Shown here: piece by piece, positions 1 through 7,662 of the stretch | Numbering within the stretch: position 1 is the first letter of the stretch | How the letters are laid out: every line of letters starts with the position of its first letter | Position numbers and translations under genes: made by a program | NCBI GenBank assembly: GCA_004292955.1 | Contig: RDXX01000062.1 | Location: forward strand, 1-48,192 | Length of the DNA stretch: 48,192 nt | Reading direction: 5' to 3' | Origin: Oscillatoriales cyanobacterium | Lineage (GTDB): Bacteria; Cyanobacteriota; Cyanobacteriia; Cyanobacteriales; Microcoleaceae | The notes under the pieces: model-generated | What the model was told of the DNA's origin: nothing | The model's database searches: none | What the model saw: only the letters and a program-made list of their open reading frames with translations

Positions 1-260
1 TCTTGAAGGAGTCAGTAGAGGCGCTTTGATTTCGCCTTTGAAAGTTCGCATTTGGACTCTTCAAGAATCCCCGTCCCGGAGCGGGCTGGGGAGTATCAAG
101 GGACTACTGATACTAAATTCTGGTTTGTTACTCCTTGATGATTCGGCGATTGAAATCGCTACTACACAAGCGAAGTCCGCCTCCGCGGACTAAGAAATAA
201 ACGGGGTATTTAAGCTTGATTTGGCATGAAAACTGAAAACTGACAACTGAAAACTGAAAA
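1..260. other. Non-coding leader before lpxA with heptamer repeat
   Basis: No gene is recognisable here. One forward frame is open to about position 192, but its translation resembles no family I know. The last 32 bases (229-260) are AAAACTG-type heptamers (four units, one of them ACAACTG, plus AAAA) that run directly into the lpxA start codon, so no Shine-Dalgarno sequence is visible. This matches the short tandemly repeated repetitive (STRR) heptamers known from filamentous cyanobacteria. Confidence 0.5.
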
Positions 261-1055
261 ATGCTTACTTTGATTCACCCAACTGCTGTGATTCATCCCC
301 GCGCCGAACTGCACCCGACTGTAGAAGTGGGTGCTTATGCTGTAATTGGGGAAAGAGTGAAAATCGGGCCGGAGACTAAGATTGGTGCCCATGCAATTAT
401 CGACGGGCTAACAGAAATAGGTGCTCGCAATCAAATTTTCCCTGGTGCGGCCATTGGTTTGGAACCTCAAGATCTCAAATATGAGGGTTCTCTGACTAGG
501 GTGACAATTGGCGACAACAATGTGATTCGGGAATACGTGACAATCAACCGCGCTACTGGAGCGGGGGAAAGCACGACGCTCGGCAATAATAATATGTTGA
601 TGGCTTACGTTCATGTGGGCCATAATTGCGATATTGCCGATCGAGTAATCATTGCCAACGCTGTAGCCCTAGCGGGACACGTCAAAATTGAGTCTCAAGC
701 CAGACTCAGCGGGGTTTTGGGCGTTCATCAGTTTGTCCACATCGGCCGCTTATCCATGATCGGTGGCTTGAGCAGGATCGATCGAGATGTGCCACCCTAT
801 ATGCTAGTCGAAGGGAATCCTTCGCGAGTGCGAGCTATCAACAAAATAGGCCTCGAACGTGCAGGTTTAACTCCAGAAGATTTGCTAGTTTTAAAGAAAA
901 CTTTTCGGATTTTATACCATTCTGGCTACACTCTCAATCAAGCTTTGGAACAATTGGATTTGTTACCGGAAAATCATCACTTGCAGCACCTGCGGAGATT
1001 TGTGCAACAGTCTGTAACCAAAGGGCGGCGAGGCTTGATTCCTGGTAAAAAATGA
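261..1055 (+). CDS. lpxA: UDP-N-acetylglucosamine O-acyltransferase LpxA
   Basis: LpxA transfers a 3-hydroxyacyl chain from acyl carrier protein to the 3-OH of UDP-GlcNAc, the first step of lipid A synthesis, in the cytoplasm. The 264-residue protein has the usual family length. It opens with left-handed beta-helix hexapeptide repeats (IHPTAVIHPRAEL, then AVIGERVKIGP), followed by the helical C-terminal domain. His121, in the AYVHVGHNC segment, aligns with the catalytic base His125 of E. coli LpxA, and His118 with its His122. lpxB follows after a 169-base gap, a normal cyanobacterial pairing. The ATG at 261 is the natural start although heptamer repeats replace a ribosome binding site. Confidence 0.96.
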   Translation: MLTLIHPTAVIHPRAELHPTVEVGAYAVIGERVKIGPETKIGAHAIIDGLTEIGARNQIFPGAAIGLEPQDLKYEGSLTRVTIGDNNVIREYVTINRATGAGESTTLGNNNMLMAYVHVGHNCDIADRVIIANAVALAGHVKIESQARLSGVLGVHQFVHIGRLSMIGGLSRIDRDVPPYMLVEGNPSRVRAINKIGLERAGLTPEDLLVLKKTFRILYHSGYTLNQALEQLDLLPENHHLQHLRRFVQQSVTKGRRGLIPGKK

Positions 1056-1224
1056 ATGAGCCTTATATTAATTCTTGCGGACTCAAAGAATTAGTATTAT
1101 TGAACCGCGAAGACGCGAAGGACACGAAGGAAGAGAAGGAAGCTGTACGGTGCGTCAGTCACCAGCTATAGGTAACTCAAACAGTTTTTGTCTGACGCAC
1201 CTTACCGAGGATATTGAGGAGTTT
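1056..1224. repeat. lpxA-lpxB spacer with palindromic repeat
   Basis: The spacer holds a purine-rich segment of the form CGAAGACGCGAAGGACACGAAGG (quoted only in part: GAAGACGCGAAGG), which I recognise as a common cyanobacterial dispersed repeat. It also holds a hairpin with perfect 10-base arms, GGTGCGTCAG at 1149-1158 and CTGACGCACC at 1192-1201. The lpxB reading frame stays open through this spacer, but that extension is not family-like. Confidence 0.6.
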
Positions 1225-2397
1225 ATGAAAATTTTTATCAGCACTGGTGAGGTTTCTGGCGATTTGCAAGGAGCTTTGTTAGTTGCAGCTTTAAAACGTC
1301 ATGCTGTCGCCGCTGGTTTGGAGTTGGAAATAACCGCATTGGGCGGCCCTCGTATGGCTCAAGCTGGCGCTACTATTTTAGGCGATACTCTGGGTATTGG
1401 TTCTATGGGTATTATAGAATCTGTGCCGTATATTTTGCCAACGATCGCTGTTCAGCAAAAAGCTAAACAATATCTCAAAAAATTCCGTCCCGATGTTGTT
1501 GTATTGATTGATTATTTGACTCCCAATCTCGGTATTGGTAGCTACATTCGCCGCTGTTTGCCCGATTTACCTGTGGTTTGGTACATCGCACCTCAAGAAT
1601 GGGTTTGCTCGATTTCTCCTCGCAATACGGATCTGATTGTCAATATTGCCGATCGCATTTTGGCGATTTTCCCCCAGGAAGCTACTTATTATCGCGCCAA
1701 AGGCTCTCAAGTCAGTTGGGTTGGTCATCCTTTGCTGGATAGAATGCAATCTGCGCCCAGTCGGGAAGTTGCCCGCAAAACTTTGGGAATTGAGCCGGAA
1801 CAGGTTTCAGTCGCTCTAATTCCTGCTTCTAGAAAGCAAGAACTCAAGTACCTGATGCCGGTGATATTTGAGGCTGCTCGCATTATCCAAGCTAAAATCC
1901 CGGAGGTTCATTTCTGGATTCCGGTTTCTCAAGCAGCTTTCCGCAGCAAAATCGAACAAGCGATCGAGAATTACGGTTTGCGGGCTACTTTGTTGGAAAA
2001 TCAAAATCTGGAAATATTGGCTGCTGCCGACTTTGCGATCGCCAAATCTGGTACTGTTAATTTGGAATTAGCTTTGCTCGGCGTTCCGCAAGTTGTCGCC
2101 TACCGCGTCAGTCGCATTACGGCGATGATTGCCCGCCACCTGCTGAAATTGTCGATTCCTTTTATCTCTCCGCCCAATTTGGTGCAAATGAAGGCGATCG
2201 TTCCGGAGTTGCTGCAAGACGAGGCTACTGCCGAAAATATAGTTTTCCACGCCCTGGAATTGCTGCAAAATGCCGATCGACGCCAGCAAACTTTGACGGA
2301 TTATCGCCAAATGCGCGAAAGTCTGGGAGATGTCGGTGTGTGCGATCGCGCTGCTGCCGAAATAATCAAAAATGTTAAAATAAATACAGCTTCTTAA
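1225..2397 (+). CDS. lpxB: Lipid-A-disaccharide synthase LpxB
   Basis: LpxB (glycosyltransferase family 19) condenses UDP-2,3-diacylglucosamine with lipid X to give lipid A disaccharide at the inner face of the plasma membrane. The frame is open from 1075, but the real start is the ATG at 1225. It has a GAGGAG ribosome binding site just upstream and begins with the family N-terminus MKIFISTGEVSGDLQGA. This gives 390 residues, the usual length. Other family segments are visible: GGPRMAQAG, the VVLIDY region, YIAPQEWVC and the donor-site region AIAKSGTVNLELAL. It probably forms one unit with lpxA, and the next gene starts 23 bases after its stop. Confidence 0.96.
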   Translation: MKIFISTGEVSGDLQGALLVAALKRHAVAAGLELEITALGGPRMAQAGATILGDTLGIGSMGIIESVPYILPTIAVQQKAKQYLKKFRPDVVVLIDYLTPNLGIGSYIRRCLPDLPVVWYIAPQEWVCSISPRNTDLIVNIADRILAIFPQEATYYRAKGSQVSWVGHPLLDRMQSAPSREVARKTLGIEPEQVSVALIPASRKQELKYLMPVIFEAARIIQAKIPEVHFWIPVSQAAFRSKIEQAIENYGLRATLLENQNLEILAAADFAIAKSGTVNLELALLGVPQVVAYRVSRITAMIARHLLKLSIPFISPPNLVQMKAIVPELLQDEATAENIVFHALELLQNADRRQQTLTDYRQMRESLGDVGVCDRAAAEIIKNVKINTAS

Positions 2398-2420
2398 AAC
2401 AATTTTAGTATTGAAATATT

Positions 2421-3686
2421 ATGTCAAGCTATCGGAAAAAGCGACCGATCGCTGTTGATTTATTTGCAGGTGCAGGCGGCATGACGCTGGGCTTTGAACA
2501 AGCAGGTTTTGATGTACTTGCTTCAGTCGAAATTGACCCCATCCACTGCGCTACCCACGAGTTCAATTTCCCGATGTGTTCTGTATTGTGCAAAGATGTC
2601 TCAGAGCTGACGGGAGCAGAAATTCGGCAAAAATCTGCGATCGGCAAGCGCGAAATCGACGTAGTAATCAGCGGTTCGCCCTGTCAAGGATTCTCGCTGA
2701 TGGGGAAGCGCGATGTCGGCGATCCGCGAAATTCTCTAATTTTCCACTTTCAACGCTTAGTTTTGGAGCTCAAACCCAAGTTTTTTGTAATGGAAAATGT
2801 GCCGGGAATTGTAGCAGGCGAACACAAAGAACTCCTGAATCTTTTAATTAGCTCTTTTCTGGAAGCAGGCTATCAAGTAGAAGAAAACTATCAAGTTCTT
2901 AACGCAGCTCACTACGGAGTACCGCAAGCTCGCAAACGATTGTTTCTGATTGGTTGCAAAAAAGACTACGATCTGCCAAACTATCCTCAGCCAACTACTT
3001 TTTTGCCTAAAAAGAAACTTCCTAAACGCTATAAAAAAGTTAATTTACCTGCGGTTCCGACAGTTTTGGATGCGATTGGAGATTTGCCGGAAGTAGAAAA
3101 GTATAGCGAGTTGCTACACCGAGATTGGGTAATGGTGGAGTACGGAAAGTGCAGCAGCGATTACGCGAGTTTTTTGCGCGGATTCGATGATTTTGATAAT
3201 GATTATGCTTACGATCGCCAGTACGATCGACAAATCCTCTCATGCAGTCGGCGCACCAAACATTCTGCCGAATGTATTGAAAGATTTGCAGCCGCAGCCT
3301 ACGGCGAAAAAGAGCCGATCAGCCGTTTTTACAAGCTGCACCCCGACGGAGTTTGCAACACTCTCAGGGCTGGAACAGACAGGGCGAGGGGCGCTTATAC
3401 TTCGCCAAGGCCAATTCACCCGATCGCGCCTCGGTGCATTACAGTCAGAGAAGCAGCGCGATTGCATTCCTATCCTGACTGGTTTAGATTTCACGTCACA
3501 AAATGGCACGGTTTTCGCCAAGTCGGAAATTCTGTACCGCCACTATTGGCGAAAGCTGTAGCAGCGCAGATTATTAGCGCTTTGGGCGTAAAACCAATTA
3601 AGCCGAGTTTCAAGCTTTCAAGTGGAGAAGATTCGTTACTTAAACTAAATTGGTCGGAAGCAGAACAATATTATCTCGAAACATAA
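2421..3686 (+). CDS. DNA (cytosine-5) methyltransferase, no restriction partner seen
   Basis: The enzyme transfers a methyl group from SAM to C5 of cytosine in a specific DNA site. The 421-residue protein has the ordered m5C motifs: I (DLFAGAGGMTLGF, 13-25), IV with the catalytic Cys (SPCQGFS, Cys88), VI (MENVPGI, 124-130), VIII (QARKRLFLIG, 169-178), IX (REAARLHSYP, 343-352) and X (RQVGNSVPP, 366-374). The target recognition domain should lie at about 190-335. No endonuclease gene lies nearby, so it looks like an orphan housekeeping methyltransferase. An orphan m5C enzyme acting on CGATCG is known in cyanobacteria, but specificity cannot be read from this sequence. It starts 23 bases after lpxB and may be co-transcribed. 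Confidence 0.95.
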   Translation: MSSYRKKRPIAVDLFAGAGGMTLGFEQAGFDVLASVEIDPIHCATHEFNFPMCSVLCKDVSELTGAEIRQKSAIGKREIDVVISGSPCQGFSLMGKRDVGDPRNSLIFHFQRLVLELKPKFFVMENVPGIVAGEHKELLNLLISSFLEAGYQVEENYQVLNAAHYGVPQARKRLFLIGCKKDYDLPNYPQPTTFLPKKKLPKRYKKVNLPAVPTVLDAIGDLPEVEKYSELLHRDWVMVEYGKCSSDYASFLRGFDDFDNDYAYDRQYDRQILSCSRRTKHSAECIERFAAAAYGEKEPISRFYKLHPDGVCNTLRAGTDRARGAYTSPRPIHPIAPRCITVREAARLHSYPDWFRFHVTKWHGFRQVGNSVPPLLAKAVAAQIISALGVKPIKPSFKLSSGEDSLLKLNWSEAEQYYLET

Positions 3687-3699
3687 GAGTTAGATTTAA

Positions 3700-3866
3700 T
3701 AATTGGTAATTGGTAATTGGGAATGGGTAATTGGTAATTGGTAATTGGTAATTGGTAATTGGTGTTTCATAGCGGTTCTAAACTTTCGCGATCTACTCGC
3801 TATTTGTCTTGCTAATTAGCCATTACCAATTACCAATACTGTACCTCACTTGATAATTGCTATATA
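3700..3866. repeat. AATTGGT heptamer array and degenerate TATAGC-type element
   Basis: Bases 3700-3762 are an array of AATTGGT heptamers with slight variants. They are followed by a degenerate palindromic element from about 3767 to 3864, with a left end like ATAGCGGTTCT and a right end like ATTGCTATA. It resembles the better preserved elements at 23066-23297 and 41898-42004. No gene is supported in the 200 bases between the methyltransferase and the four-helix-bundle gene. Confidence 0.55.
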
Positions 3867-3885
3867 TACTCTGATTATTAATCAA

Positions 3886-4257
3886 TTATTTTTCTTGATT
3901 GTTACCTATTGACTGTAGATAAGCATTCAGCTTCGGTGACAATTCATCAATTATTGGTTGGAATCTTTTTACCTGTTCACTTCCCACTAATTTTCTGGCA
4001 TATGCTAGCCTCAAAAAGCTGATTGTTTCATACAAAGAACCTCTGGCAATCTTGACAAAACGCCGATTGTCTTGATAATTATATCTACCACGTCCTTCTG
4101 CAATATTAGCGCAAACGCTATCGGCGGCGCGTACAAGTTGCTTCCCGATAGTATCTTTTGTAAAATAGTCCCATTCTTTGACGATAAACCAAACCTCATT
4201 TGCCAATTTTTCAGCCAACTTGTAAACATCCAAATCCTCAAAATCTGGTCTACTCAT
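3886..4257 (-). CDS. Four-helix-bundle protein (S23/23S rRNA intervening-sequence family)
   Basis: This 123-residue protein has the family signature of TIGR02436 four-helix-bundle proteins: an N-terminal DLDVYKLAEKLANEVW helix, then the basic helix IGKQLVRAADSVCANIAEG and the GSLYETISFLRLA helix. Relatives form pentameric bundles. They occur in rRNA intervening sequences, and a distant relative is the Avd accessory protein of diversity-generating retroelements. No reverse transcriptase or variable repeat is seen here, so only the fold is assigned. The ATG at 4257 has an AAGGGG ribosome binding site. Heptamer repeat arrays lie on both sides, suggesting it sits in a repeat-rich insertion site. 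Confidence 0.85.
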   Translation of the reverse strand: MSRPDFEDLDVYKLAEKLANEVWFIVKEWDYFTKDTIGKQLVRAADSVCANIAEGRGRYNYQDNRRFVKIARGSLYETISFLRLAYARKLVGSEQVKRFQPIIDELSPKLNAYLQSIGNNQEK

Positions 4258-4274
4258 ATCTCACACCCCTTAAT

Positions 4275-4399
4275 CAATAATTACCAATTACCAGTTACCG
4301 GTTCCCAATTACCGATTACCAATTCCCAATTACCAATTCCCAATTACCGATTACCAATTCCCAATTACCAATTCCCAATTACCCATTCCCAATTCCCAA
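4275..4399. repeat. CCAATTA/CCCAATT heptamer repeat array
   Basis: About 125 bases of degenerate CCAATTA, CCGATTA and CCCAATT heptamers separate the convergent 3' end of the cyclase gene from the four-helix-bundle gene. The composition is the complement of the AATTGGT array at 3700-3762, so the small gene is bracketed by related repeats. Confidence 0.8.
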
Positions 4400-5731
4400 T
4401 TAAAAATCAACTTCCAATCTTCCTTTTAATAAATAAGCAGCCATTTGGCCCTTACCTTTGACATTGATTAAACCGCGTTTTTCAAACTCATACTTGTCTT
4501 CTATAAGCAAATAAGTTGCGTCGGAAATCTGAATTCCGTCCGGGATACCGTGAGATTCCATGCGGGAAGCGGTATTTACTGTATCGCCCCACAAATCGTA
4601 AATAAACTTTTTTGTCCCGATGATTCCAGCTACCACTGGGCCCGAATGAATGCCGATGCGGATGCTAATAGTGAGACCGAACTCTTCTCTGTATTTCACT
4701 ATGGCTTCTTGCATATCTATGGCCATTTCGGCGATCGCATCTCCGTGATCTGCTCTCGGATTTGGCAACCCCGCCACTACCATATAAGAGTCACCAATTG
4801 TCTTAATTTTTTCTAAACCGTGTTTTTCGGCGAGATCGTCGAACTTGGAAAATATATCGTTGAGTAAATGTACTAATTTTTTGGGCGATATTGATGCTGA
4901 CAACTGGGTGAAGCCAACAATATCCGCGAACATCACGCTAACTGCTGCGAATTCGTCGGCGATTACACCTTGTTCTTTTTTTAATCTTTCGGCGATCGCC
5001 TCTGGCAATATATTTAACAGCAACTCCTGAGATTTTTTTTGTTCTATCTCTAATTTGACTAGATAATCCTGCATGGTTTGATAGGCGAGATTCCTTTCTT
5101 GCAGGTGCATATAAGCTTTTGAGTGATAGCGAATTCTAGCAATGAGTTCGACTGGATTGGGCAGTTTTACTAAATAATCGTTAGCACCCAAGGAAAATGC
5201 TTGCGCTTTTAGTTCCGCTTCTTCTTTACTGGAGAGAACAATCATCGGAATGTCTCGCGTCAGCGAATTCCCTCGAAAAAAGCGCAGCAACTGCAATCCA
5301 TCTATTTCTGGCATTACTAAATCTTGGAGGATGACTGTTGGCTTCACCTCTAATGCTTTCTTAATTGCTTGAGCTGGATCGTTACAGTAATAAAATTTAA
5401 TGTCTTTTTCATTAGCAAGCATTCGGCGCACCGCTTCGCCGATCATTTCCTGATCGTCAATCAGTAAAACTGTAACAGTGTATTCGGTCAAGCTAGATAT
5501 TTTTTTGCTTTCTGAATTTAAAGGTAAATTTAAGTCGATCGAGTGACGGCTTTTCTCCAATTTGAGGTTACTGAGAATGGCGCTATCTCTGGCGGTAACT
5601 GGGTTTTTCCCATTGTTTCCCCTATCCTCAAACTTCAACTTTACCACGTTGCCGTTGACTATTTGACTTTCTCGTTGATTTAGTGCACAACTGCAATCGA
5701 ATTCAATAGCCTGAGAGTGAGTTAATTTCAT
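4400..5731 (-). CDS. Response regulator with class III adenylate cyclase output (WspR-like receiver)
   Basis: Predicted phosphorylation-controlled cyclase making cAMP. Numbering is from the ATG at 5731 (443 aa; a TTG at 5746 would add 5). About 85 unassigned residues precede a receiver with acidic pair Asp92/Asp93, phosphoacceptor Asp137 in LQDLVMPEIDG and Lys189. Its text (LIDDQEMIGEAVRRML, PTVILQDLVMP, ANDYLVKLP, ARIRYHSKAYM) recalls the Pseudomonas WspR receiver very closely. A helical linker leads to a class III catalytic domain with metal ligands Asp270 (FADIVGFT) and Asp314 (TIGDSYM), adenine-selecting Lys310 and Asp379, and transition-state Asn386/Arg390. All are present, so an active adenylate cyclase is expected. 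It is the last gene of the chemosensory cluster, 412 bases after cheB, so it may also have its own promoter. Confidence 0.93.
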   Translation of the reverse strand: MKLTHSQAIEFDCSCALNQRESQIVNGNVVKLKFEDRGNNGKNPVTARDSAILSNLKLEKSRHSIDLNLPLNSESKKISSLTEYTVTVLLIDDQEMIGEAVRRMLANEKDIKFYYCNDPAQAIKKALEVKPTVILQDLVMPEIDGLQLLRFFRGNSLTRDIPMIVLSSKEEAELKAQAFSLGANDYLVKLPNPVELIARIRYHSKAYMHLQERNLAYQTMQDYLVKLEIEQKKSQELLLNILPEAIAERLKKEQGVIADEFAAVSVMFADIVGFTQLSASISPKKLVHLLNDIFSKFDDLAEKHGLEKIKTIGDSYMVVAGLPNPRADHGDAIAEMAIDMQEAIVKYREEFGLTISIRIGIHSGPVVAGIIGTKKFIYDLWGDTVNTASRMESHGIPDGIQISDATYLLIEDKYEFEKRGLINVKGKGQMAAYLLKGRLEVDF

Positions 5732-6143
5732 AACTAGATCGGGCAACGGCCATTGTCTGGAGAGGATCGAAACTTTTACTTAAATATTTTCTAAGTGTCA
5801 ATAGCGACCCGGTATTATTTAAGTACGCTTACCAGGTGATAATACCAGGTTGGTAAAGTTTTATCCGCTGATTTTTGTAAAATCTTTACACAGCCTAGCA
5901 CGCTTGACATTGATTGCAAGGGCTACGATCGCTAATTGTTGGGTCAGCCGACTGCTGCTTGCTAGCAGGTGCCCGGTAACCGCAGCATTCCGTGAAATTA
6001 CAGACTGCTGGCAAGATACACGCGCGATCGCGATCCCAAAACATCACCCCAATAGATTGATTATGATCGCTGAGAGTCTGGCACGACCTCGGCCATTGTG
6101 CTCAACCACTTAAGCCTTATGGCCCAAACATCTCTAGTATTTT
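5732..6143. promoter_or_regulatory. cheB-cyclase intergenic region with hairpin
   Basis: This 412-base gap upstream of the cyclase contains no convincing gene; an 87-codon forward frame looks random. A hairpin with perfect 8-base arms, GGTATTAT at 5811-5818 and ATAATACC at 5839-5846, lies about 80 bases before the cyclase start. Two ACCAGGT-type copies overlap its right half. It could be an operator or a transcript structure; no regulator is assigned. Confidence 0.35.
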
Positions 6144-7163
6144 CTACACGAGATATTTCATGCAGGCTGGGGCGATCGCCTCGATCGGCAAAACCTGCAC
6201 AGCCGCATTCAAATCAGCAGCAGCTTTCGGCATCCCGTAAACTACTGAGGTAGCGCGGTCTTGGGCGATCGTGTGCCAGCCTGCCGATCGCAAAACTTTG
6301 AGCCCTTTAGCGCCGTCTTTGCCCATACCGGTTAACAGCACTGCCACCCCTTTGCCCGGCCAGTATTGAGCGACACTCTCAAAAAAAGTGTCCACTGAAG
6401 GGCGGTAAGGATATTCTAAAGGTTCTTTCGTATACTTAAGTGTTAAATTCGATTGTAATACTAAGTGGTCGTTAGTCGCGGCAATTATCACCTTACCGAC
6501 TTCCAAAGGTCGATCGGCAACTGCGACACTCACCGCCAACTTACTTTTTTGACTCAGCCAATCTGCCAAACCAGGAGCAAACTCAGCATCTACGTGTTGG
6601 ACGATCGCCACAGCCGCCGATAAATTGGCAGGTAAAGCCGATAGCAGAGTTGCCAAAGCTTGGGGCCCGCCAGTCGAAGAGCCGATCGCCAGCAGCGGCG
6701 GAGTCAAGCATTTAGGAGTTGCGCTGTGAAATAAAGAAGTCGAGTTACTTTTACCAATCAATCTAGCGACTTTAGAAATAGTTTTTAACAACTCCATACC
6801 GCCGCTTGGGGAATTGCCCATCAACCCCAAAATTGGCGTATTAATAGCATCCAGAGCTCCATATCCCATAGCTTCAAAAACCCTGCCCGCATTACCTGTC
6901 ACCGAAGATGTCACTAGCAGAATCGCGCAGGGAGATTGCTTCATGATCAGGCGCGTCGCCTCAACACCATCCATCACCGGCATGATCAAATCCATCAATA
7001 TCACATCCGGTGTATTGCGGGCGCACTTGGACACAGCTTCGGCCCCATCCGCCGCTATCCAAATAATTTCATACTCCGGTACCGTCACCAAAACTCGGCG
7101 CAAAGCTTCAGCAGCAATCAACGTGTCGTTGACGATCGCTATTTTCATGTTGAAATTGCTCAT
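6144..7163 (-). CDS. cheB: Chemotaxis protein-glutamate methylesterase CheB (WspF-like)
   Basis: CheB removes methyl groups from receptor glutamates when its receiver is phosphorylated by CheA, giving adaptation. The 339-residue protein has a receiver at about 6-125, with Asp58 (ILMDLIMP) as phosphoacceptor, and a methylesterase domain at about 155-339. The catalytic triad is visible: Ser163 in IGSSTGG, His190 in VQHVD and Asp283 in TGMGKDGA. In Pseudomonas Wsp systems the CheB orthologue WspF precedes the output regulator, as it does here. ATG 7163 is used; a second ATG lies at 7148. A methylation module is notable because many cyanobacterial Pil-type chemosensory clusters lack CheB and CheR. 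Confidence 0.95.
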   Translation of the reverse strand: MSNFNMKIAIVNDTLIAAEALRRVLVTVPEYEIIWIAADGAEAVSKCARNTPDVILMDLIMPVMDGVEATRLIMKQSPCAILLVTSSVTGNAGRVFEAMGYGALDAINTPILGLMGNSPSGGMELLKTISKVARLIGKSNSTSLFHSATPKCLTPPLLAIGSSTGGPQALATLLSALPANLSAAVAIVQHVDAEFAPGLADWLSQKSKLAVSVAVADRPLEVGKVIIAATNDHLVLQSNLTLKYTKEPLEYPYRPSVDTFFESVAQYWPGKGVAVLLTGMGKDGAKGLKVLRSAGWHTIAQDRATSVVYGMPKAAADLNAAVQVLPIEAIAPACMKYLV

Positions 7164-7276
7164 AGTTAATTAATTTTCAGTTGCGGGTAGTTGTCGAAGT
7201 CGGCCGATCCAGTTTTTTATGCTGCGGCCTTTTCTTTAAAACTGAGATATTGCACTATTGTCAATAAGCCTTTTAT

Positions 7277-7341
7277 GAACAGGCAAGATGCCTGTTCCAC
7301 AAGAGATGAATTTTTTTGTGGAACAGGCATCTTGCCTGTTC
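7277..7341. repeat. Perfect 24-bp inverted repeat (palindromic element)
   Basis: The arms 7277-7300 and 7318-7341 are exact reverse complements, built around ACAGGCAAGATGCCTGT, with a 17-base loop. It lies between cheA and cheB. Each arm itself contains a short internal palindrome, typical of dispersed repeats in Oscillatoriales. Confidence 0.85.
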
Positions 7342-7444
7342 CTGAGAATGGTGTTCGTCGGTCAGTTAAAACTAAACTTGTAGACGGAGGCAGCAAACCG
7401 CTTCTCAATTAGCGATCGATACTGTTGGGTTAACACTTTTTCGG

Positions 7445-7538
7445 GCCCGGAGATCCCCCTAAATCCCCCTTAAGAAGGGGGACTTTGAGTGCTTCCGGTT
7501 CCCCCCTTCTTAAGGGGGGCTAGGGGGGATCTCCGGGC
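7445..7538. repeat. GATCCCCCTAAATCCCCC palindromic element, copy 1
   Basis: A long imperfect palindrome whose left arm contains GATCCCCCTAAATCCCCC and whose right arm contains GGGGGGCTAGGGGGGATC; the outer bases GCCCGGAGATC/GATCTCCGGGC also pair. Near-identical cores occur at 30851-30943 and 47757-47903, and a partial one lies inside the gene at 42173-43651. It sits in the cheA-cheB gap and could affect transcript stability. Confidence 0.85.
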
Positions 7539-7662
7539 TCGGGGCCAAGCGTATTGAATTACCGATTGAATTACGAACTATCACGCAGCCTACCACTATT
7601 CATACCACATTTTGGTCGTATTTTTAGTTTTTAATTAAAAAAACTTAACCCGAGATTTTTTT

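Noticed and set aside
3886..4257. Diversity-generating retroelement accessory gene (Avd)
   Set aside because: The protein has the general four-helix-bundle signature, but no reverse transcriptase, template repeat or variable repeat lies nearby.
5850..6113. 87-codon forward ORF in the cheB-cyclase gap
   Set aside because: No recognisable domain or ribosome binding site, and the composition looks like random translation of intergenic DNA.
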